DNA from: Acanthochromis polyacanthus
Taxonomy: Eukaryota > Chordata > Actinopteri > Pomacentridae
DNA: 64,000 bases
Direction: 5' to 3'
Assembly (NCBI RefSeq): GCF_021347895.1
Contig: NC_067123.1
Coordinates: 40,044,027-40,108,026 of the forward strand
Below the pieces are notes generated by a model, which did no database searches, was not told the origin of the DNA, and worked only from the letters and a program-made list of their open reading frames with translations. The position numbers and the translations under genes are program-made. Below are positions 13,436 to 24,755 of the stretch, in pieces. Positions within the stretch are counted from its first letter, which is position 1. The number at the start of each line of letters is the position of its first letter.

Positions 13436-13576
13436 CTGATTCTGTCGACCACTCGGTGGGTCTGGTTGCCGTCGCTCTGGCAGTTTCCGGCGTACTGAGC
13501 CCGGCTGGTGGCCCCCTGGTCCCTCCGCAGAGCCATGGCCCCGTGGGTGAGCACGGAGACACCTTTAGCAATCCGC
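13436..13576 (-). CDS. grin2d: GluN2D-type NMDA receptor subunit, coding exon 5 (last exon seen)
   Basis: This 141-bp exon has an acceptor TCCTGCAG and a donor GTAAG. Its first base completes the Arg codon begun in exon 4, then RIAKGVSVLTHGAMALRRD and NCQSDGNQTHRVVDRI follow, ending in phase 2. It corresponds to GluN2D [20 protein letters not shown] and the QNRTHR stretch, the last helix and linker region of the amino-terminal domain. It has a sequon (NQT). The next expected exon (RYF-NITW, then the S1 agonist-binding segment) was not found between 1 and 13435, so intron 5 is probably over 13 kb and the rest of the gene is off-window. Confidence 0.88.
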
Positions 13577-14439
13577 CTGCAGGATTACAGACGAGAACAA
13601 TATGAGACGCCGGGACATTTTCAAAGGTCTTTTCCGACACTGCTGAGGTCCAGGGAACAGCAGGTTACAGGAGAGGACAGAGACCGTCTGCAGCCTGAAT
13701 AAGTGCATTTAACAATGAAAATGATGACGTCGCCTTTATCTGTAGCTTAAGCTTTAACTGGGCACGAATTTAAAGAAAATCTGTGCAGTTTAAATTACGT
13801 GTGACTTCAAGTTGGAAAGTAATTACATTTTTCACTGACTGAGACGCTGTACAAGTGTCCAGTTTCTACAAATGAGGATCTGGTGTTGGGTGTGTGCACT
13901 CGTCTGCACACAGAAAGTGATGAATCATTAGAGAGACTGGTCCACGACAAGTTTAGAACAGCTTAGCAATGAGGCTTCAAAAAGGACGACACAGGTAGAA
14001 AATGTACAACTTCCCAAAACTCAAAAGTATAGTCTTTGCAGCAGCAGCTTTTCTGTTAGTATGACAGAGAATTTATGGAACTCAATGCAAATGAATCACG
14101 CATTATCTGATGATTCCCAGATCCATGAGGATATGTGATTGTGCTGTTTTTCCATGACACAGCATGGACCAAAAGTACTGCAGCTAGGATATGTAGCTAC
14201 TACGGTTGTAGTTTTCCTGCAACAGCATCAGAAAGTGTAAGTGAAACAATGGGAGAAAAAAAAAACACCTCAAAAGTTGTGGATGGAAATATTTAGTGTC
14301 TCCATAGCTCCCATCGAATCGCCACCTTACGGAGGGGGTTAAGTGTCTTTGTGATCCTGAGAGCTCTGCTGTCCGGGGCAATAGAACCTGGTAGGTTCTC
14401 CCAAGGCAAATTGGCCCATGGTTCTTAGCCAGAAACTGC

Positions 14440-14720
14440 TGGATTGCTTCCCCAAGCGATGAGTTCAAGTATCACTGGATCTTGTTCCCGAGTGATGGGA
14501 AAATGGAGCGTGAGATGGACAGGTGGATTGGTGCAGCGTCAGCAGTAATGTGGGCGTTGTACCGAACCGTCGTGGTGAAGAGGGAGCTGAGCCACAAGGA
14601 GAAGCTCTCCGTTTACCGTCCATCTACGTTCCAACCCTCACCTATGGTCATGAGCTCTGGGTAGAGACTGAAAGAATGAGATCATGGATACAAGCGTCTG
14701 AAATGAGCTTCAGCCTAAGC
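14440..14720 (+). pseudogene. Non-LTR retrotransposon RT C-terminal fragment (frameshifted)
   Basis: The first part reads GKMEREMDRWIGAASAVM, then VVVKRELSHKEKLSVYR. The frame then shifts near 14615 and continues as SIYVPTLTYGHELWVETER, then RSWIQASEMSF. The TYGHELW block and the R-IGAA-AVM block are typical of a widespread fish LINE reverse-transcriptase C-terminus. The fragment is short, frameshifted and ends where the minisatellite begins, so it is dead. Confidence 0.7.
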
Positions 14721-14748
14721 TAATGCTGACCTACTTTATCAAGTGATA

Positions 14749-15388
14749 TTGTACTTAAAGCTAATGTTGTTGTACTTTAAGCTAATATTGCTGTACTTCA
14801 AGCTAATGTTATTGTACTTTAAGCTAATGCTGTACTTTAAGCTAATGTTATTGTACTTTAAGCTAATGTTGATAAGCTAATGCTGTTGTACTTTAAGCTA
14901 ATGTTGTTGTACTTCAAGCTAATGTTATTGTACTTTAAGCTAATGTTGATAAGCTAATGCTGTTGTACTTTAAGCTAATGTTGTTGTACTTCAAGCTAAT
15001 GTTATTGTACTTTAAGCTAATGTTGTTGTACTTTAAGCTAATGTTGTTGTACTTTAAGCTAATGTTGTTGTACTTTAAGCTAATGCTGTACTTTAAGCTA
15101 ATGTTATTGTACTTTAAGCTAATGTTGATAAGCTAATGCTGTTGTACTTTAAGCTAATGTTGTTGTACTTCAAGCTAATGTTATTGTACTTTAAGCTAAT
15201 GCTGTACTTTAAGCTAATGTTATTGTACTTTATGCTAATGTTGATAAGCTAATGCTGTTGTACTTTAAGCTAATGTTGTTGTACTTTAAGCTCATGTTAT
15301 TGTACTTAAAGCTAATGTTATTGTACTTTAAGCTAAAGTTGTTGTACTTTAAGCTAATGTTGTACTTTAAGCTAATGTTGTACTTTAA
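14749..15388. repeat. TTGTACTTTAAGCTAATG minisatellite with higher-order units
   Basis: About 640 bp of repeats 18-24 bp long are built on TACTTTAAGCTAATG with linkers TTG, TTA or none. A higher-order block starting TTGATAAGCTAATGCTG recurs at about 14868, 14945, 15123 and 15239. The array abuts a LINE fragment on the left and a TTAA-flanked element on the right. Confidence 0.93.
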
Positions 15389-15396
15389 CCCTTTAA

Positions 15397-15914
15397 GCTT
15401 CAGTCAATTCCAGCCGTTTTCAGTACAAAAAATCGCTAATATTCTATTTTTAAATAAAAAAAATTACGAAAAATACAGGGAATATTGGACGCGCATCGGG
15501 AGGTGCATTTCCTTGAAAACGACCGATTCGGGGATTTTATACCGACTTCAGGACATGTTTTGGACAAAATAGTTTACTGGCTTGTGTCGTCTGGATGTAA
15601 AAGGTCGGATTATGGCTGTTTTTTGTGGAATCTTTTTTTTTGTGTGTAATAATAAACCCGGAAATGTGAGTCGCGCTGTGTGCTTTGAAGCCGTGTATAG
15701 AGAACGGATGGATGAATATTTGTTTTTGTCGGACAAATGTGTTTTTCTCACCCGCTGTGGTAATCGCATCTGAAAGTGGTTTATACCGGCGGATTCATGA
15801 GAATCTAAGCTTTCCATCGGTGTATAGTGTTTGTATAATCGCGTTTGCACCCGTCGGACATTCCTGAAATTCCTATGCAAATTAGTAGGTGTACCGCCGG
15901 CGGTACACTGAAGC
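15397..15914. mobile_element. TTAA-flanked non-autonomous element
   Basis: It begins GCTTCAGT and ends ACTGAAGC, each bordered by TTAA (15393-15396 and 15915-15918). The palindromic match extends 4 bp outward (CCCT/AGGG), so the true end may be CCCTTTAAGCTTCAG. The interior is CpG-containing, with GTACCGCCGGCGGTAC near the right end. TTAA duplication fits piggyBac or Kolobok. There is no transposase. Confidence 0.6.
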
Positions 15915-15918
15915 TTAA

Positions 15919-17559
15919 AGGGCTTCTGGATTTTCAAAAGTTGGTTTCCATTGGTGACCAGAAGCATAAACATGATTAGTGGACATGACTGGTCAGCTGA
16001 GCAGTTGATGACCGTCTCAGTGCAGCTGATGGTGATAAACTAATTCAAACACAACGTCAGCACGCTGAACATCTAGTTTCTAAATTTATTTGTGAGTCAC
16101 GCATCCTCAGTTCCAGTGTATAAATATTAGCAGACTCTCCTGCTGTCTGTCTCAGGATTATTTATTAATAGATCAGACTCTGATCTGCAGGAAGTTTTCA
16201 CACAGCCAAGCACGATTTAAAAAGGCAAAGCTCTTTAAAGCAGCTGTAAAGACAGCTCTGATTTGTAACTCAGCGTTAGAAACAACAGCAATCACGTCTT
16301 GCATCTTATTCCACACAATGCTGGCGATTTATTATGGAAAATAAAACATTTAACAGTCCTGATGATGAGGCCTTCACCAGCCAGACAGTCACTCGGGCCG
16401 GCAAAGCCAATGATCCCAAAATTAGAAAGCATTTCAATGCAGTTTTGCTTCCATAATTCGGCGAATTAGCACTTCAAACACATTGGTGGGGCAGGACATG
16501 GAGGGAGGAAGGACTGCTGGGCACAGTTCAAAAGTTGAAAAGCAGTGTGAGCATAAATTTCAGCTGTCACAGATCCTGTCCTCTCCACAGCCACGGTGTC
16601 TTCAGGTGAGGAAGCAGCGTGTCAACATGTCAGCTGTAACACGCCTGATGATTAATAACATGCTGTACTTACAAGAGGCAGAAATTATAAAGCGGTAAAT
16701 AAAAATCTTCTCCTGCATGTGAAGATTTGTAGGATCAGGGTTCACTTTAATTTTGCATGTGACTTAAAAGCGCTGTGAAGAAAACTCTCATCTCAGCGAG
16801 CGGAGAGCCGCTTTTACAAGATGTTCGCAAAAACCAGCCGTCCAAATCAGAAGCATCTATTTTTAATGTTCGTAAGCGCTCTCTGGAGAATCCAGCAGCA
16901 GCAGTCATAAAGCTCTGCAGCTACAGTAAACACTTCCACCACCGTCTCACTGAGAGGAGGCCGAGGTTACTGTGTCAGATCCATTTAAAGTGTCTGAGCG
17001 CATACATTGAACCAACACCAATCCTGTGCACCTATCAGCATCTAATAATCCATCCAGTGATGCATTCAGGTGATCCTCAACTCATCAAGTTGGGAAATAT
17101 CGAATGACTTCAGTTGTTTCTGAAGCTATTTGGCTTCAAAGCAAAGGCGGTGGTTTGAAGAAAAAGTAGTCCTGTGCCTTCAAATGTACACATGCAGCCA
17201 TTATCAGAAAAATGAACAAGAATCATTCTAAATTCTTAAAGTTTTGTTCACCTGCGAGCAGAATTTAAATGCAGAAGAGTATCTGCTCACAGTGAGTTTA
17301 TTTTAACTACTTTTAAACCTGAGAAGCTTCACTCTTAACCTTGGAAATATCACCTTCATAAAAAGAATTGCACACAAAAGGTCAGACTCACTTTTAAAGC
17401 TTCCTTCCTCTTTTTGTGGAGAAAGAAAGGACTCAGTTGTCATGGAGATTTGTTTGTTGTTATCACATTAAGACGACAGAAACTCTCTTTATGTGATGGA
17501 AATTGAACAGATTATGGATAAATAGGTTGAATGTTGAGTTTAGAAGGGTTCATCCATAA
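15919..17559. other. No gene seen; grin2d intron 4
   Basis: Largely non-repetitive by eye. Could hold conserved non-coding elements, which cannot be judged without an alignment. Confidence 0.5.
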
Positions 17560-17860
17560 CTGAGGGACTTGGGATATATCTAGCATAATATTTTATTAAA
17601 AGTAAAAAAAATAATGTTTTTTTATGTTCATTATGATCATGTCTTTACAAATTCTTTAATTATTTACTATGGAATCAATCACATAGTTTGGATTGTGTTC
17701 TTTTTATAAAGTTGAGATAATCACGGCAGATTTTTCTTTTGGAAATATATCAAATTTTATACAGAAATCTGTGTAAAAAAAATAATCCATTTCCACTAAG
17801 TTCCCCGTTCCAAAAACACCTCTCCAGGAAGTGTGTTAATTCCAGATCACATGACCTGCT
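17560..17860. mobile_element. GGGTCAGTATATA family, truncated copy 1
   Basis: It shares TTATGTTCATTATGATCATG, GTTTGGATTGTGTTCTTT and ACTTCCTGGAGAG/complement with copies at 39.6, 43.0 and 54.6 kb, in the opposite orientation over part of its length. Ends are incomplete. Confidence 0.6.
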
Positions 17861-18090
17861 CATTTTGTTCCTTTTTTTGATCATTTTCAGTCCGCTTTGT
17901 GGCATTTTAGGTCTTCTTGTGGTCATTTTGTGCCCTTTTGTGGCCATTTTCAGTCTGTTTTGCAATTTTTTGTAGTTATTATGTGTGTTTTGTCATTTTG
18001 TGTCTTTCTGTGGTCATTGTGTGTCATTTTTTGTCATTTTGTGTGTATTTTTGGTCATGTTGTGTCTCTTTGTGCTCGTTTTGTTTTATT

Positions 18091-19000
18091 ATATTTCTTT
18101 CAAATAACAGCAGATATCTGTAAAATAATGATAATTTTGCTGATTCAAATATGGAAAACAGTTTAATTTTACAGTAGCACACTATAAAAGAACAAATTAT
18201 CATTAAAAAAAAACACAGATTTTTCACACGTATGTTATGTATAGTTTTGGACTGTTTTCTTTTTTTGTTTGTTTGTTTGTTTTACATTTTTTTCTCAATT
18301 ACAGCCAACACATAATGTCACCCCTTTTCTGTGATTTCACTAGATATTATCTGTAATTTAACAAAACAGGGGCGAGAATGGGGGGAAAAACATTTATTTT
18401 TAAATGTCATCATTTTTCAGTACTTAGCATACATCATATTTCTTTTAAATGACAGCAGATATCTGTAAAATAGTCTAATTTGATTTAAATATGGAAAACA
18501 GTATAATTTTACAGTACCACACTGTAAAAGAACAAATTACCATTAATAAAAATACAGGTTTTTCACGTGAACGTTATGTACAGTTTTGGACTGTTGTTTG
18601 TTTTTTACTTTTTTCTTTTACAGCCAACATAAAATACAATCCCCTTTTCTCTAATTTTCTTAAATATTATCTGTAATTTAACAAAACAGGGAAAATTTGT
18701 TTAAAAACATATTTATTTTTTATCACCATTTTTTAGTACTTAAGATACAAAATATTTCTTTCAGATAACAGCAAATATTTGTAAATTAGCTACAGTTTTT
18801 GCTGATTTAAATACACCAAAACAAACTAGTGTAATTTGACAGTCAAAGGCTGTAAAACAAAAAAAGAAATTAATGTGCACATTACGTACAGTTTTGGCCT
18901 AATTTTATGTGGTTAACCTACAAACTAATACTTTTTTTTTCTGTAAATAGTTATTATTTGTAACTAAAAACAGTGAAATAATCGTAAACTGTTTAGTTTA
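18091..19000. repeat. Three diverged tandem units of about 335 bp
   Basis: The phrase ATATTTCTTT(C/T)A(A/G)AT followed by (A/G)CAGCAGATATCTGTAAA begins at 18091, 18436 and 18762. Each unit continues with GGAAAACAGT-TAATTTTACAGTA, GTTTTGGACTGTT and CTGTAATTTAACAAAACAGG. The spacings are 345 and 326 bp. The array is AT-rich and non-coding, and is preceded by a CATTTTGTGTC-type simple sequence (17880-18070). Confidence 0.8.
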
Positions 19001-19743
19001 TTACAGTTATAAACTGTTTAAGAATAGAAACATTTTACAGTGTTTAACTGGATTTCTGTTCCAATAAAACTGAACACAGTCAGACTTTTGGAACGCCTCT
19101 CTTTGCTGCGTTATTGAAGTGTCTTCATAAAGTGGTAGAACGCCTTCAAACCGTCCTCCTGCTGCATTTCCCTTTATGATAGAGCTGGATTTAATAGAGG
19201 AAATCAATAAAAGATTGCCCCTTTCACCTGGATTCACTTGGTCAGTCTATTTAGATTAAATTAGATGAATATTTAATGACCCCTGTGGTGAAATCAGGTC
19301 ATTCCTGCAGCAGAGAGCAGATCATGGACGGAGCAGGTGGGCGTAAAACTCGACTCCGGACTCCTGAGTGCAGCTGCAGGAGAAAGAAAAGCACATGGAT
19401 CTGCACAAAACAGGAGCGAATGTTTATTTTCTTACTCATCCTCATGTATTTTTTAAAGTCAGAAGGTTTTCAGCAGCTCAAGGCGCTGCACAACTTGATA
19501 CGTGCAGATTTGAAATTCAGCCGAAAGAAAAGAAATTACAGACTGGAACTACACGAAGGTGAAGCAAAAGAAGTAATCACGCCGATAGAGTCGCAAAATG
19601 AACAAGATAAAGATGCATTTAAGAGAAAATTATATTTCATCAAGTTTCTTCAGGGTATCTGCAACGTTTCCTTCCACAAACACGGATGCTTTGAAATCCA
19701 CCTGATAGTCAAAGTAGGAATTTCTTGGCATGAATGTTGAGAC
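19001..19743. other. No gene; long chance frame
   Basis: A 154-codon plus-strand frame (19276-19740) has no recognisable domain, a mixed composition and no splice context, and is probably fortuitous. Confidence 0.5.
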
Positions 19744-19965
19744 CAGGGGTGTCCAACATGAGGCCCGTGGGCCAAAAGTGGTCCTCCAGAGGGTCCAATC
19801 CCTCAAAGTGTAAAAATTACAGAGAAGACATTAACTGCAGATTGTAAATTAGTAAAACTATAAATTTAAAATCATTTCTAGACCATGACAAGTTGTTTGG
19901 ATCAGAAAGTAAAATACTAGATTACTATTTTGGTCATTTTGTGTTTCATTTCTGCCATTTTGCAG
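19744..19965. mobile_element. hAT-like CAGGGGTGTC family, left part
   Basis: It begins CAGGGGTGTCCAACATGAGG and follows the family to ATTTTGGTCATTTTGTGT, then breaks. A family-like middle segment (TTTTGTGTCTCATTTTTATA...) reappears at about 20690-20800, so a roughly 720-bp unrelated, CpG-rich segment may have inserted between them. Confidence 0.65.
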
Positions 19966-20544
19966 TGTGCGCCAATGACGTCGGACCATCGGTCAAATCC
20001 GATTTGTGTACCAAAAGTCCGGTAAAACTTACTACATTACCGGTCTCATGTCTGGTGTAATTTTTTTCCTGTAAATCACCCTAAAGTCGCCGAGAATCAC
20101 CAAAGGACAATGCAATGTGTGCGGCGGCGGCAGCACAGCGTGCGGCGGCGCAGCAATTTCCAATTGCTGGGTCGTTTACAATCGAACGACAGCTTGTTAA
20201 CGTCGTTACCATCTCGCGGGAGTATCAGCGACAATAAAGTGTTCAAACTTTAAATGAAATCCGCGGATCTGCGGAAAATTCCCATCCCTGAGTACAAATT
20301 CAAGTTTCTGCAGCAGCGTGTGAAAGTAGCGCCAAAACGAAGCTGAGAGCTGTTTTTCTGGTCAAATTGGACGTGTATGGTGAGTAATTCAATGGTAAAA
20401 GTGGATGGTGGGATGGTAGAATGGTGTGGGAGGGTGCAGTGACGGTGACTGTGCATGTAGATGGTAATTTACCAGGTGTACAATGAGAGAGGGTGGATTC
20501 TGAGCTAGATTTGGCTGTTGCTATGAGAGTATGGTAGGTTATTT

Positions 20545-20577
20545 CATGGATTATGGTATGTAATACCATAATCCATG
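20545..20577. repeat. Perfect 15-bp-arm palindrome
   Basis: CATGGATTATGGTAT and its exact complement are separated by GTA. It sits in a TATGGTA-rich patch (20529-20590) and has the form of a short hairpin. Confidence 0.9.
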
Positions 20578-21304
20578 GTATGGTATGCATAAAATATTCG
20601 GTCCAGTAAAAACTGTTTCGGTCCAGTAAAAAATTACTGTTTACTGGTCCACGGTCCAGTAATAAATTGTGCCCATTCGCACAGACTGATTTTGTGTCTC
20701 ATTTTTATAATATTTTGTCTTATTTGTGTCTGACTTTTGTCATTTATCTCATGTTTTTGTTGTTTTGTTTCTCGCTTTTGTCGTTTTTCAGACTGGTGCT
20801 GCCTGAGCTCTCCTCCTCTAAGTCTTTGTACGAAGCAGGAAAAACTCCACCTCCGCTGATGAAGAGAGCGTTCTCCACAGAGAAGTAGAACACGCCGTAA
20901 CGCGGTTCAGTAATCTTTCATGAGACGTCTCTGCTCTCGTCGGTTTAATTTGTTAACTACGCAAGCAGCTCCAGATGTGTGTTGAGTCGTTAACTTTCTG
21001 TTTTTCTGTGTACCTATCGCGGTAAGTTTGACACTGAGGTGAGCAGACAGTCGGATTATAGGCTGTTGCATTAATGTTGCACAAGAAATATTGCAGCGTT
21101 AAAACTCTGAAACGTGCTACGTGCAGCGACGACTGCATCCATACATGATTCCTGTCACTCTAGTTTACTTCTGTATTTTGGTTCGGCAGAAATCATTCAG
21201 ATGAACTTCTATTAATCAGCAAACTGACAGAAAATGATGCTCAACTCTGGAGAAGCTGACGTTACTTCAGTGTGATATGTAGCTCTTACTATCATGCCCT
21301 GTGC

Positions 21305-21859
21305 TAGCCTAGCCGCGCTAGACCCATGTTTCTGAAGGCACAAGGGTCTAGGAACGCTCGACAGGGAGGGAGGCGGGCTTAAAGGTTGTCTATCAAATCA
21401 CTCTGCAGCAATTGGGTAGGTATACAACCAATCAGCGCAACGAATAGGCTCGTAGAGCGCCGGAAATCAGAGGATGCGGTAGTTCGGTGAAGCCTTATTT
21501 ATACAGTCAATGGGTGAAGCTCAAGTATATTACAGACATGTTAACAGAAAGATTATTCAGAGTCGGTGCTAATGGAGCTCAACAACTGTTGTCGTTTTTG
21601 TTGTCGACCCTGGCAGAGAATTAAATTCGTTGCCGTGGGTTGTCTAACGCGGCTAGGCTAGTTGTTTCCGGTTGTTTCTGTCAGAATCGTCGCGCCTCTG
21701 TCGTCACTTAGTTACGCCCGCCTTCTGACTCTACACTTCATGGTGATTGGTCCGGCCAGTTTTAGGAGAATCCAGCCTCGAGCCTTATGGAGGGTAACTA
21801 GACCCACCCTGGCAGAGGATTAAATTCGTTGCCGTGGGTTGTCTAGCGCGGCTAGGCTA
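21305..21859. mobile_element. 9-bp-TSD inverted-repeat element, copy B (555 bp)
   Basis: The ends are TAGCCTAGCCGCGCTAGA and its complement. The flanks are GCCCTGTGC (21296-21304) and GCCCTGTGG (21860-21868), 8/9 identical. It has an internal copy of the right terminus (GCGGCTAGGCTAG at about 21649-21661) followed by a second right-end module, so the element looks like a solo end joined to a complete element. It contains no helicase segment. It lies in grin2d intron 4. Confidence 0.88.
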
Positions 21860-21889
21860 GCCCTGTGGAGTTTTCAGAGAAGAAAAACT

Positions 21890-22131
21890 GTTTCAAAAAT
21901 ATTTTGACAATATTTTTGGCAATATTTTGTTGCTTTGAAACCTTTTTGTCTAATGTTTTGTCTGTTTTTTTGTTTGTTTTGCATCGTTTCTCTCATTTTT
22001 TTTGTTATTCTGTGTCTCATTTTTGTAATATTTTGTCTTGTTTTTGTTGTTTTTTGTCTGACTTTTGTCGATTGGATCATAAAATAAAATACTACATCAT
22101 TCAGTTCCAGACAGTGAGTTTGACACCCCTG
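21890..22131. mobile_element. hAT-like CAGGGGTGTC family, right part
   Basis: A T-rich TTTGTCTCATTTTT-type interior leads to TTCCAGACAGTGAGTTTGAC and ACCCCTG. It is truncated on the left, just after the 9-bp-TSD element copy B. Confidence 0.65.
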
Positions 22132-22601
22132 GTTTAGAAGATGGGTGGTGTTTCTAAAAACAAGTCCAGAAAAAACACTAACTTTTAAAGCTCGGTAAGT
22201 TTTAAAAGAACAAATGAGAATAAAAAAATCAATAAACCAAACACAACTTTGGCCAATTCAGTGGTTTTGTTTTGTAAGTTTGTGTTTTCTGATGTTAGCA
22301 AAGTTAAAGGGGGAAAAAAAATATCATTCCTGACCTGAGGAGGACATGCTTGTGGTGAAAAATTCTCAAGGTTTACTTACTTACACCTGGAAACATTGGG
22401 CTTTGGGAATAGCTAACTACGTGCTTTAATTTGGAATTTTTACTGACAAATCTGCAGCTAAATATGTCACCTGAATTGTGATATCTGATCGTGAGCATCC
22501 AGAGGATCAAATCTTGATTTGAAAATGAGTTATTATCTTCAGGAAAATAACGCCTCCATTTTTCTTCAACTCAAAGAAGAGTTGCTGGTGGCTGATCTTC
22601 C

Positions 22602-23171
22602 TAGCCTAGCCACGCTAGACAACCCACGGCAACGAATTTAATTCTCTGCCAGGGTGGGTCTAGTTACCCTCCATAAGCCTCGAGGTTGGATTCTCCTAAA
22701 ACTGGCCGGACCAATCACCATGAAGTGTAGAGTCAGAAGGCGGGCGTAACTAAGTGACGACAGAGGCGCGACGATTCTGACAGAAACAACCGGCGCACAA
22801 TAAACAGTTATCTTTCGACTCGGCTTTGGCCACAGCCCTTAAAGATTTGAAGCTAAAATTCAACTTGAAAGATAAACAAAGGACGGCACTGAAGTGTTTC
22901 ATTGAGAAGAAAGACGTATTTGGACTTATGCCGACGGGATATGGCAAATCCTTAATACACCAGTTGGCTCCGCTGGTTGGGAAGCTAATGGGACTTAGCC
23001 ACAATCCGCCGGCGGTCTAGGAACTACATCAGCCTATTTGTTGCGCTGATTGGTTGTATACCTACCCAATTGCTGCAGAGTGATTTGAAAGACAACCTTT
23101 TAGCCTCCCTTCCTGTCGAGCTTCCCTAGACCCTTGTACCTTCAGAACATGGGTCTAGCATGGCTAGGCTA
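22602..23171. mobile_element. 9-bp-TSD inverted-repeat element, copy C (570 bp), helicase-bearing
   Basis: It is flanked by perfect 9-bp repeats TGATCTTCC (22593-22601 and 23172-23180). Relative to copies A and B it is inverted, starting TAGCCTAGCCACGCTAGA and ending CATGGCTAGGCTA. The central part is the captured RecQ-like segment in the plus direction. It lies in grin2d intron 4, antisense to the gene, 261 bp past the exon 4 donor. Confidence 0.92.
22826..23020 (+). pseudogene. RecQ-like helicase fragment with Walker A motif (copy C)
   Basis: This open frame of 64 codons reads ATALKDLKLKFNLKDKQ, then ALKCFIEKKDVFGLMPTGYG, then KSLIHQLAPLVGKLMG. The 'DVFGLMPTGYGKSLIHQL' core is the Q-motif spacing plus Walker A of RecQ/DEAD-type ATP-dependent helicases. 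The first codon of the listed span is TTG, not ATG, and the frame is open upstream (HNKQLSFDSALA) as far as the break at GGCGCACAAT. It ends before motif II, so it can have no helicase activity on its own. It is 62/64 identical to the copy D frame, with Tyr to His inside the motif. Confidence 0.8.
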
Positions 23172-23432
23172 TGATCTTCCACCTTCAGAGATGATTTACA
23201 GCCTGTGGCCACTGTTGAGCTAATGCCGGCTTAAAGGAAATAGAAAGTCCCCTTAAATTTTGTCCCACTCTAAGCTGGTTTTACATGAATCTAAAATTAG
23301 ACATGGAGCAGAAAAAACATCAGTGCAAGGTAAAAGAAAAAAAAGGCAATCCCCTAATGTGAGACTTCTTTACAAGTCTTAAATGTGTTCCTGTGGGCCA
23401 ACAGAAGTCCTGGAACCCTTGAAAAGACCTAC

Positions 23433-23620
23433 CTGCGAGGTTCGTCCCTCCAGCCCTGCGGCCGGATGGCAAACAGGGCCTTCGGCAGCCCCTCCAGGCC
23501 CAACCCGGACAGCGCCGGTCCCACGGCGAACCACATGTGACTGGGTCCGGCTTGACCCGCCGCCCAGGCCGCTCGGAAAACCAGCTCGGCTTCTTCCAGG
23601 GAGCAGTAAAGGAGACGGAC
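23433..23620 (-). CDS. grin2d: GluN2D-type NMDA receptor subunit, coding exon 4
   Basis: This 188-bp exon starts in phase 0 (VRLLYCSLEEAELVFRAAW) and ends in phase 2 within an Arg codon. The acceptor is CCTCCAG and the donor GTAGG. Its residues SHMWFAVGPALSG and LFAIRPQGWRDEP resemble the GluN2D second-lobe segment (LLFC-REEAEPVFRAA, VWFMVGPQL, GWRDD) more than GluN2A, 2B or 2C. This is the main reason for the 2D assignment. The exon is GC-rich compared with its AT-rich introns. A 9-bp-TSD transposon (22602-23171) sits 261 bp beyond its donor. Confidence 0.92.
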
Positions 23621-24755
23621 CTGGAGGAGGAGGGAGAAGGTAGATTAATGCAGGAATGGGGGAAAAAAAGATGAAACCAAGAATAATGAGCTGGGAAAAA
23701 GGCAAAGTAACAAGAACAGAGGGTGAGAAAAGAGCGAGAAAAGGCGACGGAAAGGACGGTAGAAGGACGAAGAAGACATGAGGACGTGGAGAACAAAAGG
23801 ACGCATAAAAGTGAATATCCATCCCATTTCTCACCCTCTCTGTATTCTTGCTGCTTGGTCCCATAATGCCCTTTCATGTTTCCTTTACAATTATGGATTA
23901 TATTCATTTATACATCAATAAACCTGGAGCACTTACACATTAATGCCCTCCATTTTATTATTTTTTTACCACAGTGAGCAGCAGCTTGAAAAATGATGCC
24001 TGTTGGTCTACATGCACTTCTCCTTCATACATTATTAAAGAGGGGGAATTGAATGGGAGGGAGCAAGATTAAAAAGACAAGAAAGAGTAGAAAAAAAATA
24101 AACACGGCACTGGAAGAGCGTGAGCCCGAGGAAAGCGCTGCTGCTGAGGGCACTTCACATGATTACTCAAAGTACTCGAGGAGAATTTGCGCCACCATTT
24201 TTGTGAGACAATTCACGAGGTTATACAACTGAAATTTGTCAAAACTGGAATCAGAGAGGCTTCAAGTGATACCAGCAGGCGTGTGGTGTGTGCATCATGT
24301 GCAGATCGCGTCAGAAAAGATGGCAAGATGACGCCAAACCCTCCCACTTAGCAGAAAGCGAACGGGATCGAGGTCGGCATGGGGTCCACGCGAACTCTCA
24401 ATCCACGTCAGCCACGTCCTACGAGCAGTCAGCGTATATTCGCACCTCCTTCCGTATGGCGTTTCTGGAGCTTCGAGTTTGTCACTCGTCATATGTCGGT
24501 AGTAAAGTCCTCTCATGCTCTGATCCTTGGGAAGAGGAAGCCGAGCTCCCTGCTTTCTGCCATCCATCACAAAGAGTTGTAATTTCTTATAATTTTGCAC
24601 CACCAATCATTCCGTTAGCGCCGGTGTCTCGTTTTTCAGACGTCTGACATCTTATTTTAGAAGAAAACATTTCATTTAGAGCCCCGTGGGTTTTCATATT
24701 TTATCGTGACAGAGCTTAAGTGCATCAACAGTCACATGAAAGAAGCCTCTTTTCA
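23621..24755. other. No gene; intron 3 next to exon 4
   Basis: A purine-rich AAGA/GGAGA tract (23625-23830) directly upstream of the exon 4 acceptor on the minus strand reads as a long pyrimidine tract. It may help acceptor recognition. The rest is unassigned. Confidence 0.5.

Noticed and set aside
19276..19740. 154-codon plus-strand ORF
   Set aside because: No recognisable domain, ordinary composition, no splice or Kozak support; fits chance in a 64-kb window.
23320..23907. 195- and 161-codon minus-strand ORFs around exon 4
   Set aside because: They are mostly shadow frames of exon 4 plus the adjacent pyrimidine-rich tract.
24288..24647. 119-codon plus-strand ORF
   Set aside because: No domain seen on either strand; both overlapping frames are similarly open, as expected by chance.
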